Shown one piece after another: positions 10,113 through 21,759 of a DNA stretch of 64,000 nt. Location: the NCBI RefSeq assembly GCF_019175385.1, contig NC_083345.1:42678098-42742097 (forward strand), in the 5' to 3' direction. Below the pieces are notes generated by a model, which saw nothing but the letters and a program-made list of their open reading frames with translations, had not been told where the DNA came from and made no database searches. Both the position numbers and the translations under genes were made by a program. This DNA comes from Lycium barbarum. Taxonomy: Eukaryota > Streptophyta > Magnoliopsida > Solanales > Solanaceae. The stretch's first letter is position 1. Every line of letters begins with the position of its first letter.

Positions 10113-12938
10113 TGTAACGACCCGTTTGGTCGTTATAGTCTTTTCGGTACTTTTGACCCTTCCCCAAGCTTGTTCATCTCACATTTGACCCGAGGAGACC
10201 GTTGACATGCTTTCTGAGGTCTTTGGATTTGATTTGGGATACTTTGTCTTAAATTTGGGCTTAAAGTGAAAAAGAGTTGACTCAAAGTTGACTTTTTGGG
10301 TAAACAAACCTTTTTTGAGAATTCATCAATTCTGAGAGGTCTGAATGGTCTTTTAGAGCTTGTGCGTATATGCGATTCGATTCCTAATGCACTCGGGTGC
10401 ATTTTGGGACTTGGGTTGGGAAGTTGGATTTGAGGTATCGGGGGTTGGCCCAGTCAACGACATCTCCGTTAGGAATTTTGAGGCTACAAGTTCTTTTGTA
10501 GCGTGTTTTTATGCATGTCTGCGTATATGGTATATGGGCAGATGGCCTCAGGCGATTGTCGGGATTTCGGGTTGAGATTGTGAAACTTGGGGTATTCTGG
10601 TGTCTCGTGCCCGCTATGGCGACACCAAGACCGTGATAGCGGTACTGCTTTAGCGCTGATCCTACTGCTATAACGGTCTGGATGATTTGGTCATGACTAT
10701 CGAAGCGCTCATAGTACCGCAGAGGCGGTGCCGCTGAAACTCTAGAGTGGGCGCTGAAGCGGTGTCGGGCAGTTAGAATCATTAAATGAGTGTTAAAAGC
10801 CCCAATTTTTCATTCATTACCATTCCGAAAATAGAGCTATTGGGAGAATTTCAAGGGAATTCTTGTGGGAAAATCATTGTGGTAAGTCCTTCAATCTGCA
10901 TTGCTATTCCATATTCCATTAATCACCTTAGGAATCCATTATCATGCTAGTTTCATTAAGAGCTTGAGGATTATAAGAGGGTTCACTGGGTTCTTCATTT
11001 TATGCCATTAAATCTTAATTTATTGACTGGGTTAGGTTCATTGAGCATGGAATTGATGATTGGAATCTATTATTGCATGATTCCTCCCGAATTGGTGGCT
11101 AATTTATGGAATTGGAATTTAGGGTTCATGCCCAAATTTGGGGGTTTTGCCTAGAATCCAAGTTTAAGTGATTTGTTGGTTCTTCTAGATTATAATTGAT
11201 GGAAATTGATCACCTAGAACATTAATTTCATGTTGAGACCTATATATTCCTTATTCCATCTTGCTAGTTCATAAATCCCATCCCATAGGTTGGGATTTGG
11301 GTTTTGAATAGAAGAAAGGTTTGAATAATATTCTTCTTAATTCTAATTTCATGATTTGGATATGTTTAGACTTCCATTATCTCGAGGCTCAAAGGAAGGG
11401 AAAAATTGAGGTTTTATTATTGGAGACTTTGTTGTTCGGATCTCCAGGTAGGTTGTTGTTTACTATATGGTGTGACTTCGATTAGCGAAGCGTATGTTAA
11501 ATGATATTATCGGAGAATTCATGTAAACCTTTAGGTATGAAGTTGGGTTGGCTATTTTCTAAGTTTGGGCCTTGTTATATGATTTGGGGGCTAACCACCC
11601 CATTGTGTTGATTGACTTACCTTGTTCTATTAATTATTGGCTCGTTGCCACATTAAGACATTATGTAATTGTGACTAGTGAGATATCATGACTATGATAT
11701 TGCGGTACTTTACTTGATTGACATTGAGATGAGATTGTGATTTCATTGTGGCTTATTGTGTAGCCTTATTATTGACATTATTTTTGTGCTCTGTATGGTA
11801 CTGTTTGAGATTGAATTGGTTGTTGATATTACTTTGCATCGTATACATACTCATTTCCATGATACATTAATATTGCATGGTTGTGGTACTGATGATGATA
11901 AGTGAGAGAGTGTAGATTCGAGGTCTCTGCCGGAGAGCGTAAAAGAAAGATGAGAGTCCGTAATCCAAAGTCATTTACCGGAGCGGACTGAGTGTACGTT
12001 TCCCAAGGTTTCTTGCTGGGACTAAATGAGTGTAAGATGCATGTGTTTTCTTACCAGGATCAAGAGAGTGCTCATGATCCGAGGTCACTTTCCGGAGCGA
12101 GTGGTACATGGACTTCGCGGGTTCCCAGTGGGTTGTGCTGCTGAGATGTGATGTTCCATCATCGGAGTACATACGTACGGTGCATATGCATTGTATTCAT
12201 CCTACATACATTATTGCATTGCATTGTACCTTTTGGTTTCCTATGATATGTTGTGATATGATTGTGATATACTGGTTCAGAATGAGTATACTGAGACTTA
12301 GCAGAGTTGGGCTTAGATGCTATAACATAGGTGATGACTTGTTGTGATACGATTGTGATGTACTGGTTCGGATCGATTATATTGAGACTTGGCATAGTTG
12401 GGTTTAGATGCCATAACATAGATGATGACTTGTACTGTGGATATGGATTCGTGTGGACTTGTACTTGCTGGTTTATGTGTTTATCTTGCTTTGTTGTCTT
12501 TATATACGTTAGCTAGTCTGAGTCAGCCTATGATACCTACTAGTACTTGTTGTTTGTACTGACCTGTACTTACTGCATTCTTTTAGGAATGCAGGGTACA
12601 AAGTGGGATCGACTTCTACTCCTCATGGATGATATTCAAGGACTGCTAATTTGAGTCTTTCAGGATGAGCATTAGGACGTTTGCTGCCCGAAGACTCTTA
12701 CTTCTATTTTGTCTTTATTTCCATCCCGAGACATGATTTTGAGACTATTTATGTTTTACTATTATTCAGACTTGTAGTATTAGTTAGTTGCTCTTATATG
12801 ACCAGACCAGATACTGGAGTGTACTTCATTTACTTTCATATTTTCTTATATTATTATCTTTAGACTTACGTTATTCTATCTTCTTCTGCTTTATTTATGT
12901 TTTTATGATTTTGGGGATAAGAGTTCGTTTATCGAGGT
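10113..12938 (+). repeat. Element A LTR1
   Basis: Begins TGTAACGACCCGTTTGGTCG and is collinear with LTR2 at 17331. It is cut about 45 bp short of the LTR end, where it joins gag sequence. It contains a GC-rich box cluster (about 10590-10765, with GATAGCGGTACTG and TATAACGGTCT-like motifs), then CATTAAATGAGTGTTAAAAG, a likely region near the transcription start. A diverged tandem array with CCGAGGT...CCGGAG cores lies at about 11915-12106, and two copies of a roughly 93-bp unit at about 12244-12433. Open frames inside it are chance ones. Confidence 0.9.
11915..12106 (+). repeat. CCGAG-core tandem array in LTR1 of A
   Basis: About five diverged units of 35-40 bp, each centred on a CGAGGT(n5-6)CCGGAG-like core. 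Best copies are TTCGAGGTCTCTGCCGGAG and ATCCGAGGTCACTTTCCGGA. The corresponding arrays are at about 19113-19300 in LTR2 and 22861-23012 in LTR3, where units have been lost. Confidence 0.7.
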
Positions 12939-12965
12939 AGACATACACGAATTATGGATGTTCTG
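12939..12965 (+). other. Filler at LTR1/gag deletion junction
   Basis: LTR1 breaks off at about 12938. The next 17 bases, AGACATACACGAATTAT (12939-12955), repeat exactly at 12991-13007 inside gag, followed by about ten unmatched bases before gag similarity begins. The missing piece is the LTR end, primer site and N-terminal half of gag, which are present after LTR2. The pattern fits a deletion repaired with a templated filler. Confidence 0.7.
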
Positions 12966-14010
12966 GAGAGGATTCATATGAGTTTATATTAGACATACAC
13001 GAATTATTGCACAGGATGCGGATTGTTGAGACCCAGAGGGTCAATTATGTGTCATACCAGTTTCGCGGAGACACAAAGACCTGGTGGAGGTACTTCATTA
13101 CTTGCAGACCAGAGGGTTCCCTTCTAGTTCCGTGGACTCAGTTTTATCGGGCCTTCCTTGAGAAGTATGTGCCCCGAGCTTTGAGAGAGACACGTAGAGA
13201 TGTGTTCCTCCATATGTAGTAGAGAAGATTGTTCGTTGATGCTTATGTGACTCGCTGTTTGCATTTGGCCCGTTATTCAGCACCCCTGATTCCTACTGAG
13301 CTTGACAAGATTCGACGATTTATTGGTGGGCTCTCTACTGCTCTTCTGATCCCATGACTTCAGCTTGAGGCCATGGGTGCTTCCTTCTAGTCCATTTTTG
13401 TGCTTCCTTAGTCGAGGTTGCTAAGGCTCGCACTTTTGGAGGGTTAGTGAGAAGAGACAGCGACAGTTTGGAGGTTATAGTGGTTCCAACTCGAGGGGCA
13501 CCAGACAATCTTCTAGGTGGTATCAGTCCTATTCCGACCGCCCTGTGCAGTCAACATCGCAGGCTTCTTCTAGTGGGCTATCCAGGTAGAGAGCTTTTGA
13601 GGGCTCATATTCTCGACCAGCAGACAGAGTCGTTCCAGCTGGGTTATTAGTTTCGGTTCATCACACTCCGCCTCCTAAGGCTTGTTTTACGTGTGGAGTG
13701 CTTTATTATTTTGCTTGAGATTGTCAGTGACCCAGGCAGGGTTATCAGCCCCAGAGGACTCCGACAACTTCAGGTAGCTGAGGTGGTGCTTTTTTGAGAG
13801 GCGGTGCTCAGTCAGGCCGCTGTGGTCCACATATTTCTAGAGGTGGGTTCCCGAGTTCGAGAGGTAGATCACAGTCTGGTTATGGTGGGGCCCAATTTTA
13901 TTCGTTCTCAGGTAGACCCGAGGTGGAGGCTTCAGATGCTGTCATTTCAGGTACCGTTTCTATCCGACATAGTGCGGCATCTGTATTATTTGATCCTGGT
14001 TCAAATTAAA
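12966..14010 (+). pseudogene. Element A gag, first copy (5'-deleted)
   Basis: Capsid-type retrotransposon gag starting mid-domain (FILDMHEL-like segment, then KTWWRYFI, FYRAFLEKYVPRALRETRRD). It is broken by stops at 13217-13222, where the second gag copy reads CAT CAG instead of TAG TAG, and by later frame breaks. The zinc knuckle at 13683-13724 should be CxxCxxxxHxxxxC. Here the His codon has become TAT and a TGA stop lies before the last Cys, whereas the second copy at 21633 is intact. A Gly/Arg-rich tail follows (about 13794-13900). Gag would package the element RNA; this copy cannot be translated through. Confidence 0.85.
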
Positions 14011-17000
14011 CGTATGTGTCTGTATATAATGCTATTGGTTGGGACTTGACTTGTGATAGCATAGCGGTACCTATTCATGTGTCTAATATAGTCAGAGATT
14101 CTGTTATGGTTGATCGAGTCTATCAGTCGTTATTGGTCACTTTTATGGGTTATGACACGGGGATAGACTTGATGATACCTTACATGGTGGATTTTGATAT
14201 TATTTTGGGTATGAACTGGCTTTCTCCTTATCATGCGATCTTGGACTATCATGCCAAGATCGTCACTTTAGCCTTGCCGGGCATTCCTAGACTTGAGCGG
14301 AGGGGTACTCCTAGTCCCCCTTCGAAAAAGATTATTTCCTTTCTTCAGGAAAAGAAATTAGTCAACAAGGGGTGTTTAGATTATCTGGCTCAAGTGCGTG
14401 ACACTGCTGTTGCATCTCCACCCCTTGAGTCCATTCCCATTGGATTCGGGCACGGCACCCGCCCTATTTCTATTCTGCCATGTCGGATGGAACCTGCCGA
14501 GTTGAGAGGGCTTAAGGAGTAGTTACAGGATTTATTGAGAAAGGAGTTCATTAGACCGAGTGTCTACCCTTGAGGTGCCCCTGTATTGTTTGTGAAAAAG
14601 AAAGATGAAACTATGAGGATGTGCATTGATCAATGCTAGATGGACAAGGTTACTATTCACAACAAGTGTCTTATGCCTCGTATTGATGATTTATTTGACC
14701 AGCTTCAGGGTGCTTCAGTGTTCTCGAAGATTAACTTTCGCTCAGGCTACCATCAACTGAAGATCAGAGCTGAGGTTATTCTGAAGACAGCTTTTCAGAC
14801 GACATATGGGCATTATGAGTTTTTGGTGATGTCATTTGGGCTTACCAACGCCCCGACTGCATTCATGACTTTAATGAATGACATCTTTAGGACATTCCTT
14901 GACTCCTTTGTGATTGTGTTTGTTGATGATATCTTGGTGTATTCCAAGAGTAGAGAGGAGAATGAGAGCTATCTTCGCACTGTACTTAGGTTGTTGAAGA
15001 AGAATAGTTTGTTTGCTAAGTTTCAAAGTGCGAGTTTTGGTTGGAGTCTATGGCGTTCTTGGGCAACTTTGTGTCTAAAGACGGGATCATGGTTAATCCT
15101 CAGAAGATTGAGGCTGTGAGTGATTGGGTGAGGCCCACTACTGTGATCGAGATTCGTAGTTTCATGGGGTTGGCCAGTTACTATCGTTGATTTGTGAAGG
15201 GTTTCGTTTCTATTGCTTCGTCGTTGACTAGATTGACTCATAACAATGTTCCCTTCCAGTGGTCCGATGATTGTGAGGAGAGCTTTAAAAATTTCAAGAC
15301 CCTTTTGACTTCAGCCTTGATTCTAGAATTGCCCGTGGAGGGTAAGGATTTCTCAATCTATTGTGATGCATCCCGTGTGGGTTTGGGTGTTGTTTTGATG
15401 CAGGAGGGTAGAGTTATTAGCTTATGCTTCCCGTCAGTTGAAGATCTATGAGAAGAATTACCGTACCCATGATTTGGAGTTGTTAGCTGTGGTCTTCTCT
15501 TTGAAGATCTTGAGGAATTACTTGTATGGTGTCCATTTTGAGGTTTTCATCGATCACCGTAGCCTTCAGCACGTGTTTACCCAGAGTGATATTTATTCTA
15601 AGCAGCGCCGATGGATGGAGCTCCTGAAGGAATATGACATCTCTATTCTTTATTATCTAGCGAAAGCCAATGTGGTTGCTGATGCCTTGAGTCACAAGGC
15701 CATGAGTATGGGGAATTTAGCCTGTTTGGTTGTTTCCGAGCATCCGTTGGCCATGGAAGTTCAGACTCTAGCCAGCAGTTTCGTTCGTCTTGACATTTCA
15801 GCCCCAGGCAGAGCTTTAGCTTTTGTGGAGGCGAGATCGTCCTTGTTAGATCAAATCAGAACTCATCAGTTTGAGGATGCTCAGTTGAACAAGATTCGAG
15901 ATAGGGTTCTAAGAGGTGAGGCCAAGGAGGCCATGATTGATTCTGAGGGTACTTTGAGGATTAAGGGGTGCGTGTGCGTTCCTCTTATTGGTGACTTGGT
16001 TCAGTAGATTTAACTGAGGCCCATAGCTCTTGATATTCCATTCATCCAGGGGCGACTAAGATGTATCGTGATTTGAGGCAGCATTACTGGTGGTGTCGTA
16101 TGAAGAGGGATATAGTCAATTTTGTGGCTAAGTATGGGAATTATCAGCAAGTTAAGTATGAGCACCCGCGACCCGGTGGCGTACTTCAGAGGATGCCCAT
16201 TCCCGAGTGGAAGTGGGAGAGGATTGGTTGTGGGTCTTCCAAAGACCCTAGGTAAGTTTGATTCGATTTGGGTGATAGTTGATCAGTTGCGGTTGACTAA
16301 GTCCGCTCATTTCATTCCAGTTCAAGCTTCTTATTCTGCGAAGAAGTTAGCCAATTTGTACATTTGTGACATTATGAGATTACATGGGGTTCCCATTTCT
16401 ATCATATCTGATCGGGGTACTATCTTCACTTCCCATTTCTGGAGAGCTTTTCATGATGAGTTGGGTACCCAAGTGGACCTTAGTACAACTTTCCACCCCC
16501 AGTCCGATGGGCAGTCCGAGCGGACCATTCAGGTGCTCAAGGTTATGTTGAGGGCTTGCCTTATAAAATTTGGTGGTCATTAGGATCTGTACTTGCCGTT
16601 GGCAGAGTTTGCGCATAACAATAGTTATCACTCAAGTATTGACACGGCGCCCTTTGAGGCTTTGTATGGGAGGATATGTAGGTCTGCGGTTGGTTGATTT
16701 GATGAATTTGAGGTTCCACCTTGGGGTACGGATCTATTGAGAGAGTCTCTTGAAAAGGTGAGGGTCATTTAGGCCAAGCTTTTGGTAGCTCAAAGTCGAC
16801 AGAAGATGTATACGGAGCGGAAGGTCCGAGATTTAGAGTTCGCCTTTAGTGATCAGGTTCTATTAAAGATTTCACCCATGAAGGGTGTTATGAGGTTTGG
16901 GAAGAGAGGTAAGTTGAGTCCGAGGTATATTGGGCCATTTGAGATCCTTGATCGTGTGGGCGATGTTGCTTATGATTTGGCTTTGCCACCTAGCTTGACA

Positions 17001-17260
17001 GGCGTTCATCCAGTTTTCTATATGTCTATGCTGAAGAAATATCATGCCGATGGTACTTATATTGTTCATAGGAACTCAGTATTGCTCGATGAGAATTTGA
17101 CTTACGAAGAGGAGCCTATTGCGATTTTGGATAGGCAGGTTCGAAAGTTAAGGTCTGAGGAGATAGCTTATGTGAAGTTGCAATAGAAGCATCGTCCTAT
17201 TGAGGAGGCCACTTGGGGGACTGAGTCCAACATGCGTAGCCGATATCCTTAGTTGTTTGC
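13960..17260 (+). pseudogene. Element A pol: protease-RT-RNase H-integrase-chromodomain
   Basis: Full domain order, heavily mutated. The protease has LFDPGS with the catalytic Asp codon at 13992, then a TAA; its C-terminal part reads FDIILGMNWLSPYHAILDYH. RT runs about 14480-15200: [17 protein letters not shown] carries Asn (14733-14735) where the first catalytic Asp belongs, while FVDDI at 14925-14930 is intact. RNase H runs about 15240-15700 (IYCDASRVGLGV, ELLAVV), with a frameshift near 15430. Integrase runs about 16000-16760: its HHCC finger has lost both Cys (Tyr codons at 16133-16135 and 16142-16144), but the core keeps ISDRG and GQSERTIQ. The chromodomain ends the frame (ILDRQVRKLRSEEIA, then TAG at 17184-17186, then EEATW). 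At least five in-frame stops rule out function. Confidence 0.9.
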
Positions 17261-17330
17261 CAATTCAGGTACTTTTTCATTCTTTTCCCTTCGTCGCTCG
17301 AAGACAAGCAATGGTTTAATTGGTATCTGA

Positions 17331-20143
17331 TGTAACGACCCGTTTGGTCGTTATAGTCTTTTCTGTACTTTTGACCCTTCCTCGAGCTTGTTTAGCTAAC
17401 ATTTGACCCGAGAGGACCGTTGACACGCTTTTGGAGGTATTTGGATGACTTTGTGGGAAATTTGGGCTTAAAGCAAAAAAGAGTTGACTCAAAGTTGACT
17501 TTTGGATAAACAAATTATTTTTTTGGGAATCCATCGATTCCGAGAGGTCCGGATGGTCTTTTAGAACTTATGCGTATATTCGGTTTGGTTCCCAATGCAC
17601 TTGGGTGCATTTTGGAACTTGGGTTGGGAAGTTGGATTTAAGGTATTGGGGGTTGACTCGGTCAATTAGACTTTCGTCGGGAATTTCGAGGCTACTAGTG
17701 CGTTCGTAGCGCCTTTTTATGCATGTCTGCTTATATGGTATGTGAGCAGATAGCCTCAGGTGATAGTCTAGATTTCAGGTAGTGATTGTGAAACTTGGGG
17801 GATTCTTGTGCCTGCTATGACGGCACTAGGACCGCGGCAGCGGTACCACTTAAGCGGTGACCCTGCCGCTATAGCAATCTGGATGATTTGTTCATGACCG
17901 CCAAAGCGATCACGGTACCACAAAGGCGGTGCCGCTAAAACGATAGAGTGGGCGCGGAAGCGGTGCCGGGCTATTAGATTCATTAAATGAGTGTTAAAAG
18001 CCCTAAGTTCTTCATTCATTACCATTCCGAAAATAGAGCTATTGGGAGAATTTCAAGGCAATTCTTGTGGGAAAATCATTGTGGTAAGTCCTTTCATGTT
18101 CATTGCTATTCCGTATTCCATTAATTACCTTAGGAATCCATTATCATGTTAGTTTCATTAAGAGCTTGAGGATTAAAAGAGGGTTCAATGGGTTCCTCAT
18201 TTTGGGCTATTAAATCTTTTCTTTATTGATTGGGTTAGCTTTATTGAGCATGGAATTGATGATTAGAATCTATTATTGCATGATTCCTCCCTAATTAGTG
18301 GCTAATTATGGAGTTGGAAGTTAGGGTTCATACCCAAATTTGGGGGTTTTGCCTAGAATCCGAGTTTAAGTGATTTGTCGGTTCTTCTAGCTTATAATTG
18401 ATGGAAATTGATCACCCAGAACATTAATTTCATGTTGAGACCTATAGATTCCTTATTCCATCTTTCTAGTTCATAAATCCCATCCCATAGGTTGGGATTT
18501 GGGTCTTGAATAGAAGAAGGGTTTGAATAATATTCTTCTTGATTCTAATTTCATGATTCGGATATGTTTAGACTTCCATTATCTCGAGGGTCAAAGGAAC
18601 GGAAAGATTAAGGTTTGATTATTGGAGACATTACTATTCAGCTCTCCAGGTAGGTTATGGTTTACCTTATGGTGAGACTTCGATTAACGAAGCGCTTGTT
18701 TAGATGATATTGTCAGAGAATGCATGTAAACCTTCGGGTATGAAGTTTTGTTGGATATTGTCTCTGGTTGGGCCTTGTGATCTGATTTGAGGGCTAGCCA
18801 CCCCATTGTGTTGATTGACTTGTCTTGTTCTATTTACTTATTGGCTCGTTGCCACGTTGAGACGTTGGCTAATTATGACTAGTGATATATCTTGACTATG
18901 ATATTGTGGTATTTTACTTGATTAACATTAAGATCAGATTGTGATTTCATTGTGGCTTATTATGTAGCCTTATTATTGACATTACTTGTATGGTACTATT
19001 TGTGATTGAATTGGTTGTTGATCTTACATTGCATTGTATACATACTCATTTCCATAATACATTGATATTGCATGGTTATGGTACTGATGATGATAAGTGA
19101 TAGAGTGTAGCCTCCGAGGTCTCTGTCGGAGAGCGTAAAAGAAAGATGAGAGTCTGTAATCTGAGGTCATTTACCAGAGCGGATTGAGTGTACGTTTCCC
19201 GAGGTTTCTTGCTGGGACTAAATGAGTGTAAGATGCATGAGTTTTCTTACCAGGATCGAGAGAGTGCTCGTGATCTGAGGTCACTTTCTGGAGAGAGTGG
19301 TACATGGACTTCGCGGGTCCCCCATGGGTTGTGCTGTCGAGATATGATGTTCCATCATCAGGGTACATGTGTACGGTGCATATGAATTGCATTCATTATA
19401 CATACATTATTGCATTGCATTGTACCTTTTGGTTTCTTGTGATATGTTGTGATATACTTGTTCAGAATGATTATACTGAGCCTTGGCACAGTTGGGCTTA
19501 GATGCTACAACATAGGTGATGACTTGTTGTGATATGATTGTGATGTGCCGGTTCGAATCAATTTTGCTGAGACTTGGCACAGTTGGGTTTAGATGCTATA
19601 ACATAGGTGATGACTTGTACTGTGGATATGGATTCGTGTTGACTTGTACTTGCTTTGTTGTCTTTATATACATTAGCTAGTCTTAATGGGCCTATGATAC
19701 CTACCAGCACTTGTTTTTTGCACTAAGCTACACTTGCTGCATTCTTTTATGAATGCTGTACCAGGTGGGATCGACTGCTACTCCTTGTGGCTGATATTCA
19801 AGTACTGCTGATTCGAGTCTTTTAGGGTGAGCATGAGGACTTTCGCTGCCCGAACACTCTTCCTTCTATTATGTCTTTATTTCTATCCTGAGATATGATT
19901 TTGAGACTATTTATGTATTACTATTATTCAGTCTTGTAGTATTTAGTTAGATGCTCTTGTATGACCAGACCAAATACTTGGGTGTACTTTATTTACTTTC
20001 GCATTTTCTCATATTATTATCATGATACGTTATTCTATCTTCTTCTGCTTTATTTATGTTTTTATGATTGTTGGGATAAGGGTTCGCTTACAGAGGTGGG
20101 AAAGGTAGGTGGCCGCACGACTTAGTGGAAATGGGCTGTGATA
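17331..20143 (+). repeat. Element A LTR2 (complete, about 2.8 kb)
   Basis: Complete LTR from TGTAACGACCCGTTTGGTCG to GGGCTGTGATA (the canonical end would be GGGTCGTGACA). It is followed after AGT by a primer-binding site. It shares the LTR1 layout: box cluster at about 17812-17965, CCGAG-core array at about 19113-19300, and a partly deleted copy pair of the roughly 93-bp unit at about 19440-19615. It acts as the 3' LTR of internal copy 1 and the 5' LTR of internal copy 2. Confidence 0.9.
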
Positions 20144-20146
20144 AGT

Positions 20147-20158
20147 TGGTATCAGAGC
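20147..20158 (+). other. Primer-binding site, initiator tRNA-Met type
   Basis: TGGTATCAGAGC, complementary to the 3' end of plant initiator tRNA-Met, three bases after the LTR2 end. It shows that LTR2 is a 5' LTR for the downstream gag copy. Confidence 0.9.
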
Positions 20159-20356
20159 CCTTAGTTACCCGGTCTTTAGTACAACAGCGTGTTTAGTAGA
20201 GTCTCATGGATCGGTATGATGAGTTCCGTACTTATCTACGAGAGGCTATAGGACATTTAGGAAACTTCACTTTGTTTCACTTTTTCGTTTTACTTTATTC
20301 TAATTGTTTTCTGGAACAATCTAGCTGGCATCTGATTGTTATCTCTTCTCTCACAG

Positions 20357-21759
20357 ATGGTGAGGACTCGACCCACGATAGCCCGAGATCAGGTGCAAAA
20401 GCCAGCAGCTGCGACTGGCACTAGGGGACGAGGGACAGTTAGAGGATGCAGTCGAGCTAGAGGCTGTGGGGGTGCACCAGCCAGGGGCAGGGCCCCTGCG
20501 GTAAGGCAGGGGTGTGCGAGATCTCCATCTCTAGAGCTTGTGGTTCAGTAGGTTCGAGACCCGATCATCGAGGATGATGTGGCTCTAGCTCGGGCACACC
20601 CCGAGTACATTTCAAAGCAGATGATATAGGATACTGTGGCTCGTGTTCTACTTCATTGGGATTCCCTGCAGGCTGTCGTTGGTGTTACTTCTTTGGGTGG
20701 ATGATCACAGACTAGAAGTGGGGCACAAAGCCCCAAGCAGAGGCAGACCCGTGCCGCGCATCCTGCTGCAGCTATAGCTCCACGGATGGATACAGTGCCA
20801 GTCTCGGGAGATGATCTAAGACCCGTGGCAGGCCGTGTTATGACTTTGACCAATCAGGAGCCAGTAGGGAGGTTCAAGAAGATGGAGCCGCCGAGATTCG
20901 CTGGTATTTCTACAGAGGATCCATATGAGTTTATATTGGACATGCACGAGTTGTTGCACAGGATGGGGATTATTGAGATCCATGGGGTCGATTATGTGTC
21001 ATACTAGTTTCGCGAAGACGAAAAGACCTAGTGGAGGTACTTTATTTCTCTCAGACCAGAGGGTTCTCTTCCACTTAAGTGGACTCAGTTTTATCGGGCC
21101 TTCCTTGAGAAGTATGTTCCCCGTGCTTTGAGAGAGGCACGTAGAGATGAGTTCCTCCACTTGCATCAGAGAAGATTGTCCGTTGATCCTTATGTCACTC
21201 GCTTTTTGTATTTGGCCTGTTATTCAGCACCCCTGATTCCTACTGAGCCTGACAAGATTCGACGATTTGTTGGTGGGATCTCTACTGCTCTTCAGATCCC
21301 ATGCCTTCAGCTTGAGGCCATGGGTGCTTCCTTCCAGTCCATTGTTGAGCATGCTTCCTTAGTTGAGGCTGCTAAGGCCCACGATTTTGGAGGGTTAGTG
21401 AGAAGAGGCAGCGATAGTTTGGAGGTTATAGTGGTTCCAGCTCGAGGGGCGCCGGACATCTTCTAGGCAGTATCAATCCTATTTCGGCTGCCCTGTGCAG
21501 TCAACATTGCAGGCTTCTTCTAGTGCGCCATCTAGGCAGAGAGCTTCTGAGGGCTCATATTCTCGACTAGCTGACAAAGTTGTTCCAGGTGGGTCTTCAA
21601 TTTTGATTTATCAGACTTTGCCTCCCGAGGCTTGTTTTACGTGTGGAGCGCTTAGTCATTTTCCTCAAGATTGTCAAAGACCCAGGTAGGGTTATCATCA
21701 CCATAGAACTCTGGCAGCTTCAGGTAGCCGAGGTAGTGCCTCTTCGAGAGGTGATGCTC
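20357..21759 (+). pseudogene. Element A gag, second copy (3'-truncated)
   Basis: Starts at ATG 20357 (MVRTRPTIARDQ), followed by an Arg/Gly/Ala-rich N-terminus. The capsid region runs about 20786-21470 (VGRFKKMEPPRFAGIS, FYRAFLEKYVPRALREARRD, PDKIRRFVGGIS). A perfect CCHC zinc knuckle lies at 21633-21674 (CFTCGALSHFPQDC). Stops interrupt it at about 20549-20551, at 21005-21007 (TAG where copy 1 has CAG) and in ACC-TAG-TGG shortly after (copy 1 has TGG). It ends abruptly at 21759 in the Gly-rich tail, where LTR3 sequence begins with a 3-bp overlap (AGT). No pol follows. Confidence 0.88.

Noticed and set aside
9919..10188. Small gene at 9919-10188 plus
   Set aside because: It crosses the junction between solo LTR H and LTR1 of element A and has no recognisable domain.
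10360..10782. Open frames in LTR1 of element A
   Set aside because: They cover the GC-rich box cluster, where stops are rarer; the equivalent frames are not kept in LTR2 or LTR3.
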